Source: Hemileia vastatrix | Lineage: Eukaryota; Basidiomycota; Pucciniomycetes; Pucciniales; Zaghouaniaceae | Length of the DNA: 64,000 bases | Assembly: GCA_030280995.1 (NCBI GenBank) | Contig: JASXTE010000008.1 | Span: 3,987,001-4,051,000, forward strand | Direction of reading: 5' to 3' | Shown: positions 34,874-46,201 of the stretch, one piece after another | Layout of the letters: each line of letters starts with the position of its first letter | How positions within the stretch are numbered: the stretch's first letter is position 1 | The notes under the pieces: model-generated | Databases searched by the model: none | Told to the model about the DNA's origin: nothing | The model's input: only the letters and a program-made list of their open reading frames with translations | Position numbers and translations under genes: made by a program

Positions 34874-36192
34874 TCTTATTTTGTCAATTTTAATTCTTCT
34901 GGAGCTCAAATGTATCCACTTCAACTTATGTAAGAATAAAAATTATTTTTATTGAAATTTACATGAGAAGGTATGCCTATTATTCAAAATAAAACTTGCT
35001 CTAATGGTGTTTTTCAATCATTTTTTCCATTCATAACAATAAAAAACATTTCAATTTGCTGATGTTTTAGTTTTTGATATCCCCAAGTTTATATCTCAGG
35101 TGTACTATTCACAAAATTATTAAAAATATAATTTTTGAAATACATGATAAACATGAAAGTGAGGGGGCATTAAATTTTTAAAAATGAATTGTAAATTCAG
35201 GATGGATAGTATTTTTTCTATTTTCACAAATGAACAATTTTTTGTTTCAATTAATCCAGAGAAAAAATTTTGTTGTAAGCATATTATATTATATTTATTT
35301 TGATTTTAAATATTATATTTTCAAGATTTGTTTTTAATATTTCCTGTGAAAGTTAATGTTAATGTGAATTTTAAGTAAGCTTGAAGAAATTTAATCAATA
35401 GGCATATTGGATATGTAAAATAATATTTTTCTCCAATCTTGAATTATCCTGGGCTAAAAAATATCCCGAATAAGGTTTTTGTGTGTCAATTTGGATTTAA
35501 GTAGGATTAAGTGAGGTTTAATATAGGACAGATAAAAGGCTAAATTTATTACTAGTGACTTTTTTCTCAAAATAGTTATAAAATATGTATCATTCTGGAA
35601 TCAAGCTTCAATAAAGTTGAATTGAAACAGAGATAATTTCTAGCAGCACAACACCATATTTACAAAGGTGTAAAATACCTCAAGTATTACTCATAATATA
35701 GGAAGGCAAGGAATCTAAAAAATTCACATTTGAAATGAGGATTTATATTTTGAATTTGAAATTGAGAAATGGAATATTATTTTCGAATTTGAATATCTAT
35801 TAGTCATTTTACCAAAAGTTTTCAGTAATCAGATTAAATTTTGATGGTATTTTATTGTAGATTAATCATTTTGATGAGCCATTTACTCAAAATTACTAGT
35901 TTTGGTTCTAATATTCCATGTGAAATTCATTAAGAATCTTTTTGAAAGTGAATAGTTGACATATTGGATATGCAAAAGCTTATGTTAGATCAAAGTGAGA
36001 TCAAAGGGAGTTCAACTCATGATAAAATTAGGATTTTGCAAGATCAAATGGTGATCAATGTAGGTTCATCTTGAGCTCAATTTGTGACAAATCTCTGACT
36101 AAATGTAAGGCCAAAAAATTTCCTACATGGTGATGATGTGTGCATAATTCAGGCATAGATTTGTGGCTCAACGGAGTTCAAGAAAGGGGTAT
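34874..36192. other. AT-rich noncoding sequence, possible far end of the repeat unit
   Basis: Continues the AT-rich tail. The counterpart in copy 2 is not seen because element 3 begins at 52554. No ORF. It contains two loosely similar blocks (about 35330-35430 and 35890-35985) sharing the word CATATTGGATATG and repeated GATCAA-type words from about 35990. Confidence 0.45.
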
Positions 36193-36226
36193 TGCTAGCA
36201 ATACCCCCCGTTTTTTCTGTGGTGAG
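36187..36226. repeat. Terminus-like sequence with subterminal palindrome
   Basis: GGTATTGCTAGCAATACC followed by CCCCGTTTTTTCTGTGGTG. The order (palindrome with a TTGCTAGCAA core, run of C, A/T-rich part, ...GTGGTG) copies the right end of the TIR transposons at 14855 and 26359, but the sequence differs, so it looks like the end of a related family. It sits at the border between the AT-rich repeat and the less AT-rich island. I did not find its partner end. Confidence 0.5.
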
Positions 36227-36625
36227 GGTCACCTGGATGTGGGCAAGCATTGGTTGGGATAGGCTCATTAATTGGCTTGGAAATGCTATTTTCTTTTTTA
36301 TTTATTTCATTTATTTCTGTGTGTCACTTTTTATTATTATTTTCTTTAATTTTTAATTTTTTATCATAAATCATTTAAAATATTTAATTGTGTATCCACA
36401 TCAAGGTGCACTTGGATGTGGGTAAGGTATCAGGGGAACAGCTCATCAATTGGCTGGGGGATACCATTTGTAATAATTATTTAGTTCATATTATTTTATA
36501 TATTTCATCTTAATTTCATTTTCAATTTTTTTTAGTATGTTAGTACTTAGTAGATAAAAATAAAATATAATTAAAATTAAAATTTTTTTAAATATATCTG
36601 TTAGCTGTTATTATTATTATTTTTA
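36227..36625. repeat. Diverged direct repeat at the edge of the island
   Basis: Two blocks about 185 bp apart share CACYTGGATGTGGGYAAG followed by a CTCATYAATTGGCT stretch (about 36229-36287 and 36409-36465), each followed by an AT-rich run. Function unknown; these could be spaced repeats in a 3' region of the minus-strand gene that follows. Confidence 0.45.
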
Positions 36626-36656
36626 TTATTTAGTAATTTTTTTTAAATTCTTTTCT

Positions 36657-38187
36657 TTAATGACGGGATGAAGAAGCCTCTGGCGGTTGGTACGGATGGT
36701 GTTGGCATTTTTGTTTCTTATTTGTATTAGAGGAAGAACTGTGTTCTTTGTAGTGAAGGCAGCTGGAGAAAGTATATGGGTTATAGTGGTCTTGAACTGG
36801 GTTAGAAGGTAAACTTTGGAAAGAAGAAGAAGAAGCAGGAATGGAGTGCTGGAAAGTGTGTTTAATAATTCTAGACATCTTCCAGTGGTCATCAAGGAGT
36901 TGTTTTTTTAGATTCTTCTCAAAATAATTCAATGGACCATGGAGAGAAAAGGCCTTAAGCATGTTTGAACACATCATGCTAAGGTGTTGCTTCATATCAG
37001 CGTAATCTAGCATCAAAGTAGTTTCTAGGGGTTGGCCAGTTCCAAATGAAGTTGCAGGAGGCGGGGTTTCAGCTAAAATCAGAAGAATTGGTTCAATAAA
37101 CATTCTCTGTTGAAGAAATTGAATTTTGTTATTTTATTTTGGTACTTACAGATTGAGAGATCCTCAAATTTGTATGCAGCTGGAATCTGGACGGCTGATG
37201 AGTGTTGTATGGGTATTGTAGGAGGGTCCACCAGATGGAGGTATAAATTTTCTGGGTAATCCTCTGAATGGTGTTGAAAAGATGAAGGAGAAGAAAGAGG
37301 TTCCTGGGCTCTGGTTGCAGCAGCAGGGCTGTTGTTGTTGTCATTGTTTATATTATTTCCTGGTGCAGTTTTACTAGATGCTGGCGGAGGAGTTCCAGGT
37401 TGATTGAGGAAAGGACCAGGAGATGGTGATCTGGTGGCTGATTGGGATCTTCTGGATGAAGATTCAGAAGAAAAAGAGGTATCAGAGGAATAATTGGCAG
37501 CCAGAGGAGAGGTGAAGTTGTTTTCTCCTGAAGCAACAGGAGTTTTGTGTTTAGAAACAGTGTTGGCTGTTTTGGTGTTAATAGAGAAGAAATGGTGGCG
37601 GTGCACATTGCTCTTGGAGCATTAGGAGGTTGTGGTGTTGAGTTATTGGTGTTGGATGGAAGATTTTGGTTGTTTTTTGGCTGAATTTGGATGTCCTGAG
37701 CCTGATTTTTGGTTTCTGATGAGGCAGGTGGGCTGCCTGACGACGGGATAGCCGCCTGGACGTTGTCTAGCAGCCTAGGAGCTGATTTTGGTCCCAATTT
37801 TGCTGAAGTTTCTGAGAGGAAGGCAGATTCTTAGGAAGATAAAGCTGGTATTTTAGGCATGGTCTTGGGAGTAGAGCGGTGTGATCTTCTGGAAGGAGAA
37901 GAAGACAAAGAGGAAGAAGAAGCTTCAAGCTCTGGTGACCTGGTAGGTGATCTGGATATATATTTGTGTGAAGGTGAAGGCAGAGGTATTGGGTAGTTGG
38001 GATCTCTGTCACACCTTTTCTTTTTGGAGTTGCAAGAATCACAGGCCCTGTTATAGAGTTTGGCCTGGGAAGTAGGAAGAGTGAATGTGCAACATCTGCA
38101 CATGTGTTTGCACTGTTTACAAGTGTAGTCATTAGGAGCAGTGAAGAAGGGGAGGTCCAATGGATTAAAATTTGGTGATTCAGCCAT
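36657..38187 (-). pseudogene. Cysteine-cluster, Ser/Pro-rich protein, broken (paralogue 1)
   Basis: ATG at 38187 (MAESPNFNPLDLPFF). Residues about 20-60 carry a Cys-rich cluster: CKQCKHMCRCC then CDSCNSKKKRC, compatible with a zinc-binding, possibly nucleic-acid-binding domain. A long Ser/Pro/Gln/Asn-rich middle follows, then a more ordered C-terminal part (MLDYADMKQHLSMMCSN, KNLKKQLLDDHWKM) and a His/Ser-rich end at 36657. Breaks: TAA at about 37831, a frameshift near 37600, and a possible short intron (37107-37149, GTAAGT...CAACAG) whose phases do not join, so another frame change is likely. Similar Cys-cluster proteins in basidiomycetes are of unknown role, and some are retroelement Gag-like; I cannot decide. 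Its closest relative here is 40108-40807. Confidence 0.45.
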
Positions 38188-38204
38188 AACCTGTGAAGGA
38201 GCAA

Positions 38205-38740
38205 TAGTTGGAAGAAAAGAGATGAATTAACAGATTTATCAGTGATGTGTAGATTGTGTAGAAAGAGTTGAAATTCAGAAGGTTGGCAGTGGTGAATTGT
38301 GCATGGAGGCGGCGCCGCCTTTGCTATGCATCAGTCTGTCAAGACTTTAAACTGAAAATTGCAAGTTAGTCCGTCAAGACTTTAAACTGAGCTCTGGAAA
38401 GTCCGTTGTGGCATTCCAAATCTCGGTAGGCCACTTAGGTGAAAATTTGATTGGAACTTGGTTGGAAGAAAATCATGGTGTTACCAGGTGTTAATTTGGT
38501 TGAAGGGAGTTAACTGCATTTTTTTGGGTTGATTTTTGGTGTTTTGGAATGGTTATATGTGGTATTTCTTTTGTGATTTGATGATTTTATGGATTTGTAT
38601 TTTTGGTGAATGAAGTGTGCTCTTGGAATGGCCACTTTTTTTTCTGGTGCTCTCTGGTTCTCTCTGGTGTGCTCCGGTTTGCTCTGGTGATTTTCCGGTG
38701 CAAAAGCGAAGTGTACTGGAAAAATTCTGTCATTGCGGCC
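38205..38740. other. Upstream region of paralogue 1 with phased AGTC repeats
   Basis: Contains two copies of the motif AGTCYGTCAAGACTTTAAAC (about 38325 and 38369), related to the 30-bp repeats at 39690-40050, a GGCGGCGCC palindrome (about 38308), and a CTCTGGT-rich stretch (about 38645-38690). No gene seen. Confidence 0.45.
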
Positions 38741-39036
38741 AAGTTTGGTCATGGTGACAAAATTAACTCACTTTGGAAAATTTAGCTCACTCTGGCCAAA
38801 TTAGCTCATTATGGAAAAAAAGAGCTCATTGTGGCAAAATTTGCTCACAATGGGAAAGTCTGATCACCAGTGCAAAGTTTGGTCACTGCAGAAAAGTCTG
38901 GGCACTGTGGTAAAGTTTGGTCACTGCAGAAAAGTCTGGGCACTGTGGTAAAGTTTGGTCACTGTAGAAAAGTCTTATCACCAGTGCAAAGTTTCGTCAC
39001 TGCAGAAAAGTTTGGCTATTGTGGCAAAATTTGGTT
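38741..39036. repeat. 19-bp minisatellite, about 16 units
   Basis: Units of the form AAAGTTTGGTCACTGCAGA. Four well-preserved 38-bp dimers (AAAGTTTGGTCACTGCAGA plus AAAGTCTGGGCACTGTGGT) start at 38874, 38912, 38950 and 38988; more diverged 19-bp units extend upstream. An 89-codon plus-strand frame across it (38870-39139) simply reads the repeat. Confidence 0.85.
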
Positions 39037-39934
39037 AGAATTTATTATGCTTGTTAGATCAATAGTTTATTGTAGATCCTATGCATTTAGGGTATTGTTG
39101 GAAAGGTCAGGAGTAGGAGAATCAGATATAAGGGGATAATCTTAGTCTTCTACATGTTTTTTGTCTTTTAGTTTTGATATTAAGAGTCTTTTTTGATTAT
39201 TAGCAATTTTTAACATATAACAACAAATTTAAATAAATTATAATACCCTTATAACATTTATATTTTATAACACTCTTGAAATACAACACAACAATTATAT
39301 TTTCATCACATATAGGGTATCATTTGAAAGGTCTCCATCTCAGGGACTTGTTTTTATTTTCATCTCATTAAAAATAAAAATCTTATAAAAACATGAAAGT
39401 CTTTCTTTACAGATCTTTCACTGGTACACCTTAATTGTTGTAATCAGTATTTCTTTCTCGACAGCTGCTATTTCTAAATCTCAATAAGCGTTCATAAAAT
39501 CAGAGTTTCATCTATATTTTAAATAAATTAAAGTAGACTAGTAAGCTTAGTTATTTGAGCAACCCTTATTTTACTTAGAAGGACAGGGTTTTTCTACGGT
39601 TTATCCAACTACTTCAGATTCAGCTTACAGCAAGGCGACTGTAAGAGTCTACCTACACCTTCAAGACTTAAAAATGAACACTAGCACAGTCTCCCAAGCC
39701 TATAAAATGAGGATGGTTTAATGGTCGAGTCCTTCAAGACTATAAACTTATAATGGGAGTTGGTGTGATTCTGGCAGAGGGCATCCAAGGGGGAGTCTCT
39801 GAATTTTGTTAAGGCAAGTGTGGGGGTAAGTGATGAGCTGGCTGCTCTATAGAACAGTTAACCCAGAATGTTAGTTTGTTTCTTTGGGTTTTAAATGTTT
39901 TGATCTCTAGTTCTGTCTTTTTGATTTAGTTTTT
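39037..39934. other. Noncoding island sequence
   Basis: No ORF of note. Two isolated copies of the AGTCYCNCAAG-type motif lie at about 39690 and 39739. Confidence 0.4.
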
Positions 39935-40051
39935 AGTCCCTCAAGACTATAAAGTGAGGGTTTTTGAGTCCCCCAAGGCTATAAAATGAGGGCTGTTAGT
40001 CCCCCAAGACTTAAAACTGAGGATTAGTCCCCCAAGAATGTAAAATGAGGA
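39935..40051. repeat. Four tandem units of a 30-bp motif
   Basis: Units begin AGTCCCTCAAGACTATAAAG, AGTCCCCCAAGGCTATAAAA, AGTCCCCCAAGACTTAAAAC and AGTCCCCCAAGAATGTAAAA at about 39935, 39967, 39998 and 40026, each followed by TGAGG or CTGAGG. Isolated relatives lie at about 38325, 38369, 39690 and 39739, so the motif is confined to the area between the two Cys-cluster genes. Confidence 0.8.
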
Positions 40052-40107
40052 ACTTTTTTTATGATGATTGGCTACATTCAGAAAGTCTGGAGAAGTCAAG
40101 AGATTAA

Positions 40108-40807
40108 TCAAGAGTCATGAGGCAGAAGAGAATCAAGAGATGTAACAAAAGGTTCAGCATTATCTTTGAATTGGTGTATGAGGTTCTTCATTTTCTCAAG
40201 ATCCTGTGGGTTCCTAGCAGGAGTGGATTGGAAGTAGTTAAATAAGAGATGCTTCTGTTGAGAAGAATGTTGTTGAAATTTGTCCTTAATGGTGGGCAAT
40301 GGGTTAGGTGGGGGTGTTTCAATGGTTCCCACATTGTCATCATCTCTGTCAGGAGGAAAAGGAGCTGGAAAATTGTCAGATTTGAATTCAGTATGAAGAA
40401 GTTTTGTGCTTAACATCAGATGGACCAGGGATGGTAGAGCTAGCAGTAGTAGTGGTTTGGGCACTCTTTTTTGGAGGGTGTAATTTGTGGACCAGTCTTG
40501 GGATCAGGATAGATGGACTGGATCTTTTGGTACTGGTGGAAGGTGGACCAGGTTGTGGAGAAGGGGAAGAAATTGCAGAGGACAATGGAACAGGTCTGAA
40601 GAAAGTCTTTTTTTTAGAGTGGCAGGCATCACAGGAGGTTCTGTAGGGATGAGCCGGTGGTGAGATGGAGCAGATGAGATTATTGTCAATGCAGTATTGG
40701 CAGGGGCCCATGTCAGTAGCAGATTTGGAGAGAAAGCTGAAAATGGTGGTTGTGGTAAGGAGAATGTGGACATTCTCTATTGGAGGGAGGATGTGGTCCT
40801 CCAACAT
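40108..40807 (-). pseudogene. Cysteine-cluster, Ser/Pro-rich protein, broken (paralogue 2)
   Basis: Possible starts are at 40807 and, more likely, at 40711 (MGPCQYCIDNNLIC). The Cys cluster is CQYCIDNNLIC followed after about 14 residues by CDACHSKKK, matching paralogue 1 (CDSCNSKKK), but the next Cys is missing because KKRC is replaced by KKTFF. A Ser/Pro/Thr-rich linker follows. A frameshift at about 40390-40460 leads to a second part with FPAPFPPDRDDD and a C-terminal helix-like stretch (NPQDLEKMKNLIHQFKDNA) ending at 40108. About 230 residues in total, shorter than paralogue 1. Function unknown. Confidence 0.45.
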
Positions 40808-40925
40808 TGGCGGAGCCCTTTGTTGGTTTTTTTGGTGTAGTTTTGGTATGCCTTAAATGGCATTGTTTAGATAATTAGGTATTTTTCTGGAATAACGCAG
40901 CAAATATTGGGACTATGGGAATCTG
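40793..40925. repeat. Segment shared, inverted, with 58450-58600
   Basis: Upstream region of paralogue 2. In reverse complement it matches about 58450-58600, including GGCGGAGCCCTTTGTTGG and a small hairpin ATGCCTTAAATGGCAT. Homology stops at about 40793 and 40925. Such a shared block suggests a dispersed repeat. Confidence 0.7.
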
Positions 40926-41887
40926 GATACTAATATTTCAGAGCCCTGGTTTCTATTTATATTTTATGTCTTGAGGAAATTTTTCATAGCTTAAGTATTT
41001 GGGGGATAATTTCTCACTTTTCATTTTAAAAGATTGCTGTTGAATTTTGTTTTTCATGTTTTACAGGCTAACCTTAAGTCTTAGGGTTAAGTGCTTATTA
41101 CCAATAGAAAGAGCAGAATTTTCTCTACATTTTATTTCTCAATTTTGTCATAGCGTATTATGTGTTTTAAGGGTTTTAGTAGTTGTAGGTGAATTTTCTA
41201 AGTAGTTTTGGTGTTTTTGGTTGTTTTCTGGCTTCAGGGTGGTCAGGCCGCTTCAGGTGGGCTTCCTGGTGTTGGGCGGACCACCGGCCTCAGTGCTAGA
41301 GGGCTGGGAAGCGCTTCTAAGGAGGCTTTATGCAATTTGGTGGTCAGGAACGCCAGATTTGCAGGTGTGCATGGGCTCTTAATTAGTAGTCTGTGTGTAT
41401 ATAGTGAATAAGACAGTTTGGGGAAACTTTAATTATCATACAACCATCCGGAGGTGATATCCTTGTTCCTCACTCAGTTTTCACTGTTTTTTGGCCATAA
41501 TTTGGCTGTGTTTGTTGCAAGTGAGTTCTTCATTTAACTTAACTTAGCAACTGTTTTCTCTGTTAAAGTCTTTCAAGCTATAGAAAGTATTATTGCTGTC
41601 TCTGGTGTGGATTTTCAACCTACATCAAGTATTATTTCTTTCTCTGGTGTGGACATAAGTCTATATTTCAGTTCTTTGGTTTGGTAGTCTGTCTGGAGAC
41701 TACTTTCTTGACTGATCAAGCAGTCAAGTGTATTTGGGAAAGGGACTTTTTGGTAACAGGAACCAATTTACTGTAACAGTTAAATCTCACTTGTTTTTTT
41801 CTAAAGGGACAGGGGTTTTTCTTTCTGTTTTTACTCCAACTCCCTTGGTCAAGGCCTATAGCTAGTACTATAGGATTGTCTACACCA
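40926..41887. other. Island sequence up to copy 2
   Basis: No convincing gene. A GC-richer stretch (about 41225-41370) has a 67-codon frame rich in Gly/Ala without recognisable features. Two similar blocks (about 41592-41612 and 41631-41652) share TATT..T.TCTCTGGTGTGGA. The homology of copy 2 starts at about 41888. Confidence 0.4.
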
Positions 41888-42475
41888 TGATATATCAATT
41901 TCAATTCTTCTTCAAATCTGAAATATTATCATTGATATAATTATGTCAATTATCATTCTTAAATCAAAATATTGTGCTGCAACATTATCAAGTAGAAAGA
42001 CTAGTAAAGCTCAACAATTTAGTCAGAAAAACAAAAATACTCAAATGACTATAATGAAACAGAAAAAAAAGGCTGTGCTAAAAAAGATAAATTCCGAATG
42101 CTCCCACCACCGATATCAATCTTTCACGTTCTATATAATCAATGTTGTCTGTGGTTTATTTCTGAGTTCTCAAGATCATAGATTGGCTTCAGAAGCTGAT
42201 TTTTCGGAGGTTATATCACAAATTAAGAAACTTAGTTTACATGAAAAAATCATTTGATGGAAGAAATAATTTGGAAAAATTTAAATAACTATATTTTAAC
42301 ATTAATAAAACCTTTAATAGGCAAGTGTGATCCATTTCCTTTAAAATTTAATACCCCAAGTCCTCTAATAATTTCTAGGGCAATTTCTGCAGATTTTCTT
42401 AATCACTGGAGCTCCATTCAGCCAGTATCACCTTTTTTTGCAAAACATAGCCTTTCAATAAATTAATATTCCAAC
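41888..42475 (+). pseudogene. Unknown-function gene, 3' part (copy 2)
   Basis: Matches 6232-6815 of copy 1: I/L-rich segment, a SKYCAAT.SS.KTS.AQQ region, HHRYQSFTFYII, and the C-terminal segment ending FAKHSLSIN. The same frame change occurs before the last 70 codons (about 42254), so that lesion predates the duplication, or a programmed or spliced join exists there. All upstream exons are missing. Confidence 0.6.
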
Positions 42476-43269
42476 ATGTAAATAGATAAAGTTCTGTGTA
42501 CTTGTTTTATCTTGTATAATTCAAGTTATTTTCTTTCAGATACGTCAAAAATGTGACCATCTTTGAAATTTATTAAGAAACCTTTGACATGATTTTCTAA
42601 ATTAATTATTAAAAAAATTTATTGTAAGTCCAACAATAAGGAAGAGTTTAAAATCCACTTATATGATTTCAAATACTTGTATTAAATTCTTAAATATTTT
42701 ATTGTTTATATAAAAATATGATAACTGCTCTATTTTTGTTACTTTACCTTTAATATTGAATAATCTATTAATTTTTACAAATTTTTTCACTGATTGTAAC
42801 ATTTTTAATCAGAAGTAGAACAATTTAAATAATTAAATGAATGTATTCATAAAAAAATACAATTTAATCTATTATTGATTCAACATTCTTTCATCAACTC
42901 TTTATTATTAAAGTTTTTATTAATAAGCCTGTTTGACCTAAAAAACTATACAGTTTATTTGGTAGCATTAAAAGCACATTTTTATGACTAATATATTTCA
43001 AATTCTTTATTATAGTTTTTTTATTTTAGAACCTTTGCTACCAAGTTAATAAAAATGACATTTAAAGATTTCAAAAAATATATATTTCTTCAAAAGTAAA
43101 TCAAATTTTCTTATTGTATTATGAAAAAAAAATTATTCTATATCACAAATAATAAAATAGATAATACTATAATCATCACAACAGAAAATTTTACAGCTAA
43201 TCCCAATATTTATCATGTTTAATTTTGCATTAAGTTGTGTATATATGATATAAATTTTTAATATTTAAA
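42476..43269. other. AT-rich spacer between convergent genes (copy 2)
   Basis: Counterpart of 6816-7613, highly similar, no gene seen. Confidence 0.5.
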
Positions 43270-44455
43270 TTTTTAATTTTTTTAGATTTTTCTTAACATT
43301 AGATAAATAATACTTTTCTGATACTATTTATTCCTCTATTAAGTCATCTCTTTTCAAAATCTATCTCAAAGCACTAATCAAATAATCAAACCTATCTTTT
43401 TCTTCCTTATTTCTAAAGTATTCTGAAATATCAATATCAAAAATATTAAGTTTTTCTATAGCATGAAAAATTCTAGTGCTGATTTGAATAGAAGAACCTA
43501 TCCTTGTGAAGCCAAGAATTTTGTGAAATCTTGAGGTAAAATGCTTCAGTTGATTGGCAGGCCATAATGTCACTTTTATTCCATTAGTTACTTCAAATTT
43601 TGGGAAACATAAGTTCTCCACCTGTTTGTAATTTTTGGGTGTTATCGTCCTTCATATAAATGGTATTGTTTTCTGTATCTTTAGGAAAAAATATTCCTAA
43701 AGTATACTCACTAGCATCCTTATCAAGATAAACCTCATTGGAGAACCCATTACCATTTGCTCCAGATGTCCAACTTAAATTAATAGCAAATGGTACACCC
43801 TCTTCTTCACTAGAATCTTTTAAAAATCCAGGAATACCAAGTTTTTCACAAAGATTAGTTGCCTTGTTGTACTTTACATATGATATTTTTTTAAATAAAT
43901 ATTCAAAGTACATTGTGATCCTCTTCATTTGTTTTTTATATTGATATGTGTTTATAATGTCATCAGTGTATTCATCTGAAAGGAAAAGCATTCAAAAATT
44001 CAGTATTTAAATTAAAAAAAGTGATACTTACAAATATATAAAGATTTACTCCTATCCAAAATAAAGCCACCACCAAACATTTTTCAAAACCACCAGCTCT
44101 TTGATGAGGACCATTATTTGTAATTTCATGTTTGAAGTAAGAAAGATCCTTAATGAACTACACTGTAGCTTCTAACATATCTAGTTCTTTGAGCTCATGA
44201 ATTTCAAAAGTCTGCACTAAAACATTAGGTATTGAGACACCTTTTGGTTTATAAATACTACAACCAGGAAGAAAATTGTAAAAATTATTGCAATCTGTCA
44301 TATTATTTGCATAAGATTGTGCATATAAATGTGGCTTCTTCCTGTTTGCATCCATTCCAAGAGCATTTACAAGTTTCATTCCAGTAGCAATGTCTTTTTC
44401 CCACCTATTTTTAGAGTTCTTCCCTGGCCATTTTTTTTTTCAAATTGTTACTCAT
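43270..44455 (-). pseudogene. TET/JBP-like dioxygenase, copy 2
   Basis: The start corresponds to the ATG at 44455. Compared with copy 1: an extra T in a run at 44431-44440 shifts the first codons; a TAG lies at 44158-44160; the intron (43976-44031, 56 nt) has a proper donor and an intact CTTTCAG acceptor. The iron motif H-x-D has become Y-L-D (43722-43730; His CAT to Tyr TAT), so the enzyme could not bind iron normally. A deletion of about 16 nt near 43595 shifts the frame, and the C-terminus stops early at about 43361. The later His (KHFTS) and the Arg in GFTRIGSSIQ are still present. Not functional. Confidence 0.65.
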
Positions 44456-44705
44456 TGATGGTTCAATCCTAAGAGAATAAAATTTTGATTTAAGATAGAA
44501 AAAAATTAAAAAAATTAGAAAATAGTAACAGAATTTCAATCTTCAGTCAACAATACCTTTAACTTTATCATATCTTCAATATTAGAAATATAGAATTAGC
44601 ATATCTACATATTAGTAAATTTATATACTTTTCCTTTATTTCAAATATTAAGAAAGCGTTTCAAAGGTATACTTTATTAAATTATACATTTAAAGAGTAT
44701 AGCAT

Positions 44706-45555
44706 TATCCTGTATGTGTTCAGCAAGTACGAGATTTGGCTCTAAACTTAATATTTATAATAAAATGAAAGTATAACTCCAATACACTAGTAATATTAAA
44801 AAAATTACAGAATTATCATATCCACATATATAAAATGAAAAATCTTGCTCTGACCAATATATTGACTTTGAAAGTTATACTTCAATAAATTATTAATTTT
44901 TAAATTGTAGCATTGTCCTGTATGCTTTCAGCAATCAGGAGACTTTGAAACAACTTAAAAATCAACAAATTAAAGGTAAAGTACAAGCAATCTTATTATT
45001 ATTATGAAAAGCAAAAAATTATACTGTATGCTTTCAGTAAGTACAAGATGATGTTTTACTTTTCATAATAATAATATAATGGTTAATATAGTAGTAAAGA
45101 AATATAGAAAAATGATAAGCAAAACATTAGCTTACATGTCTATAAAACCTTCTTCCATTTGTAGCTGATTGATCAAAATTAATTATAAAGTTTATTTTAT
45201 AATCACTGTTATAAAAAATAAATAGTTTGATAAATAAATTGAACATTTTTGATAAGGAATAAAGAAAAGTAAATTGTCAAACAAATAAAAAAAGTTTAAG
45301 TTAACCATAAATTTTTTTTTGATAATTATTTGAAAGGGTATAGTAAAAGATACCTTAAAAAATAAATTCCAAATTAGATTCATTAGATTAATTTTTCAAA
45401 AGTGTAAAAAAGAGTAACAAACCAAAATGATATGAAATACAATAGCAAGAAAAATTTTCTTACTGGTAATCGGATAAGGTCAAGAAAATAGTACCAATAA
45501 TTCAAAATGATGAAGCAAAAATATGATTAATAACTTTTGAAAAAGGTAAGTGAGA
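44706..45555. repeat. Triple 30-bp motif segment (copy 2)
   Basis: Counterpart of 18451-19303, uninterrupted. The motif CCTGTATG.TTTCAGCAAGT occurs at about 44709, then in diverged form at about 44917 and 45022. The spacing between motifs is the same as in copy 1, although the motifs themselves have begun to diverge. A 63-codon frame at 45192-45383 has no recognisable domain. Confidence 0.7.
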
Positions 45556-46201
45556 CAAAGAAAGGAAAAATAAATTTGGTGGCAAGAAGATGTGGATATC
45601 ATGAATTTTCACTGATCTTTTTTTCAAAAAAATGCAGCTCTCCCAGTAATATGATAAACTTCATCTAAATTCCAAGAATAATGTTGTCAAGGCACTGTAC
45701 ACAGCATGATAATTTTTACTATGCATATACTAATTCCAGCTAGAATTTTCTTGGCTGCATGTTGTACAGATGAAGGTTTTTGGCATGCTGCAATTCACAT
45801 CTAAAAAAAATTGACACCACATAATTCTAGCTACAATTTTTCATGTAGCTAAAAAACATACACTCATCACATTTAAATTTACATTGTGTCAAAATTATTT
45901 CATTTTCAAATTTTTTTAAAGGGAACTATAATGTGCACCACCTATTTCTAAAATATGAATCTTCCCACCATATTAAATTGGTAGAGTTTTAATTATGTGA
46001 TTTTTTTGCCTTGACCTTTTTCCTGATCTTACTTGGCTTAAAATATCAAAATATGACCAATGTTGCTGAAAACATCATTTGATTTTGTTTCTATGTGTAA
46101 CAATAAAAGGCCATTTCTAACCGACTAAAGAGTGTTGTATATCTTATTTGAACACATGTTTATTCATTTATGTATTTTATTTAAAAAATTTACTTTTTAT
46201 T
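45556..46201. other. AT-rich repeat segment before the hairpin array (copy 2)
   Basis: Counterpart of 29037-29683, no gene seen. Confidence 0.45.

Noticed and set aside
38741..39036. CRISPR-like appearance of short regular repeats
   Set aside because: Repeats are directly tandem without unique spacers, and the genome is fungal.
41208..41411. 67-codon Gly/Ala-rich frame
   Set aside because: Follows from a local GC-rich patch; no start context, domain or second copy.
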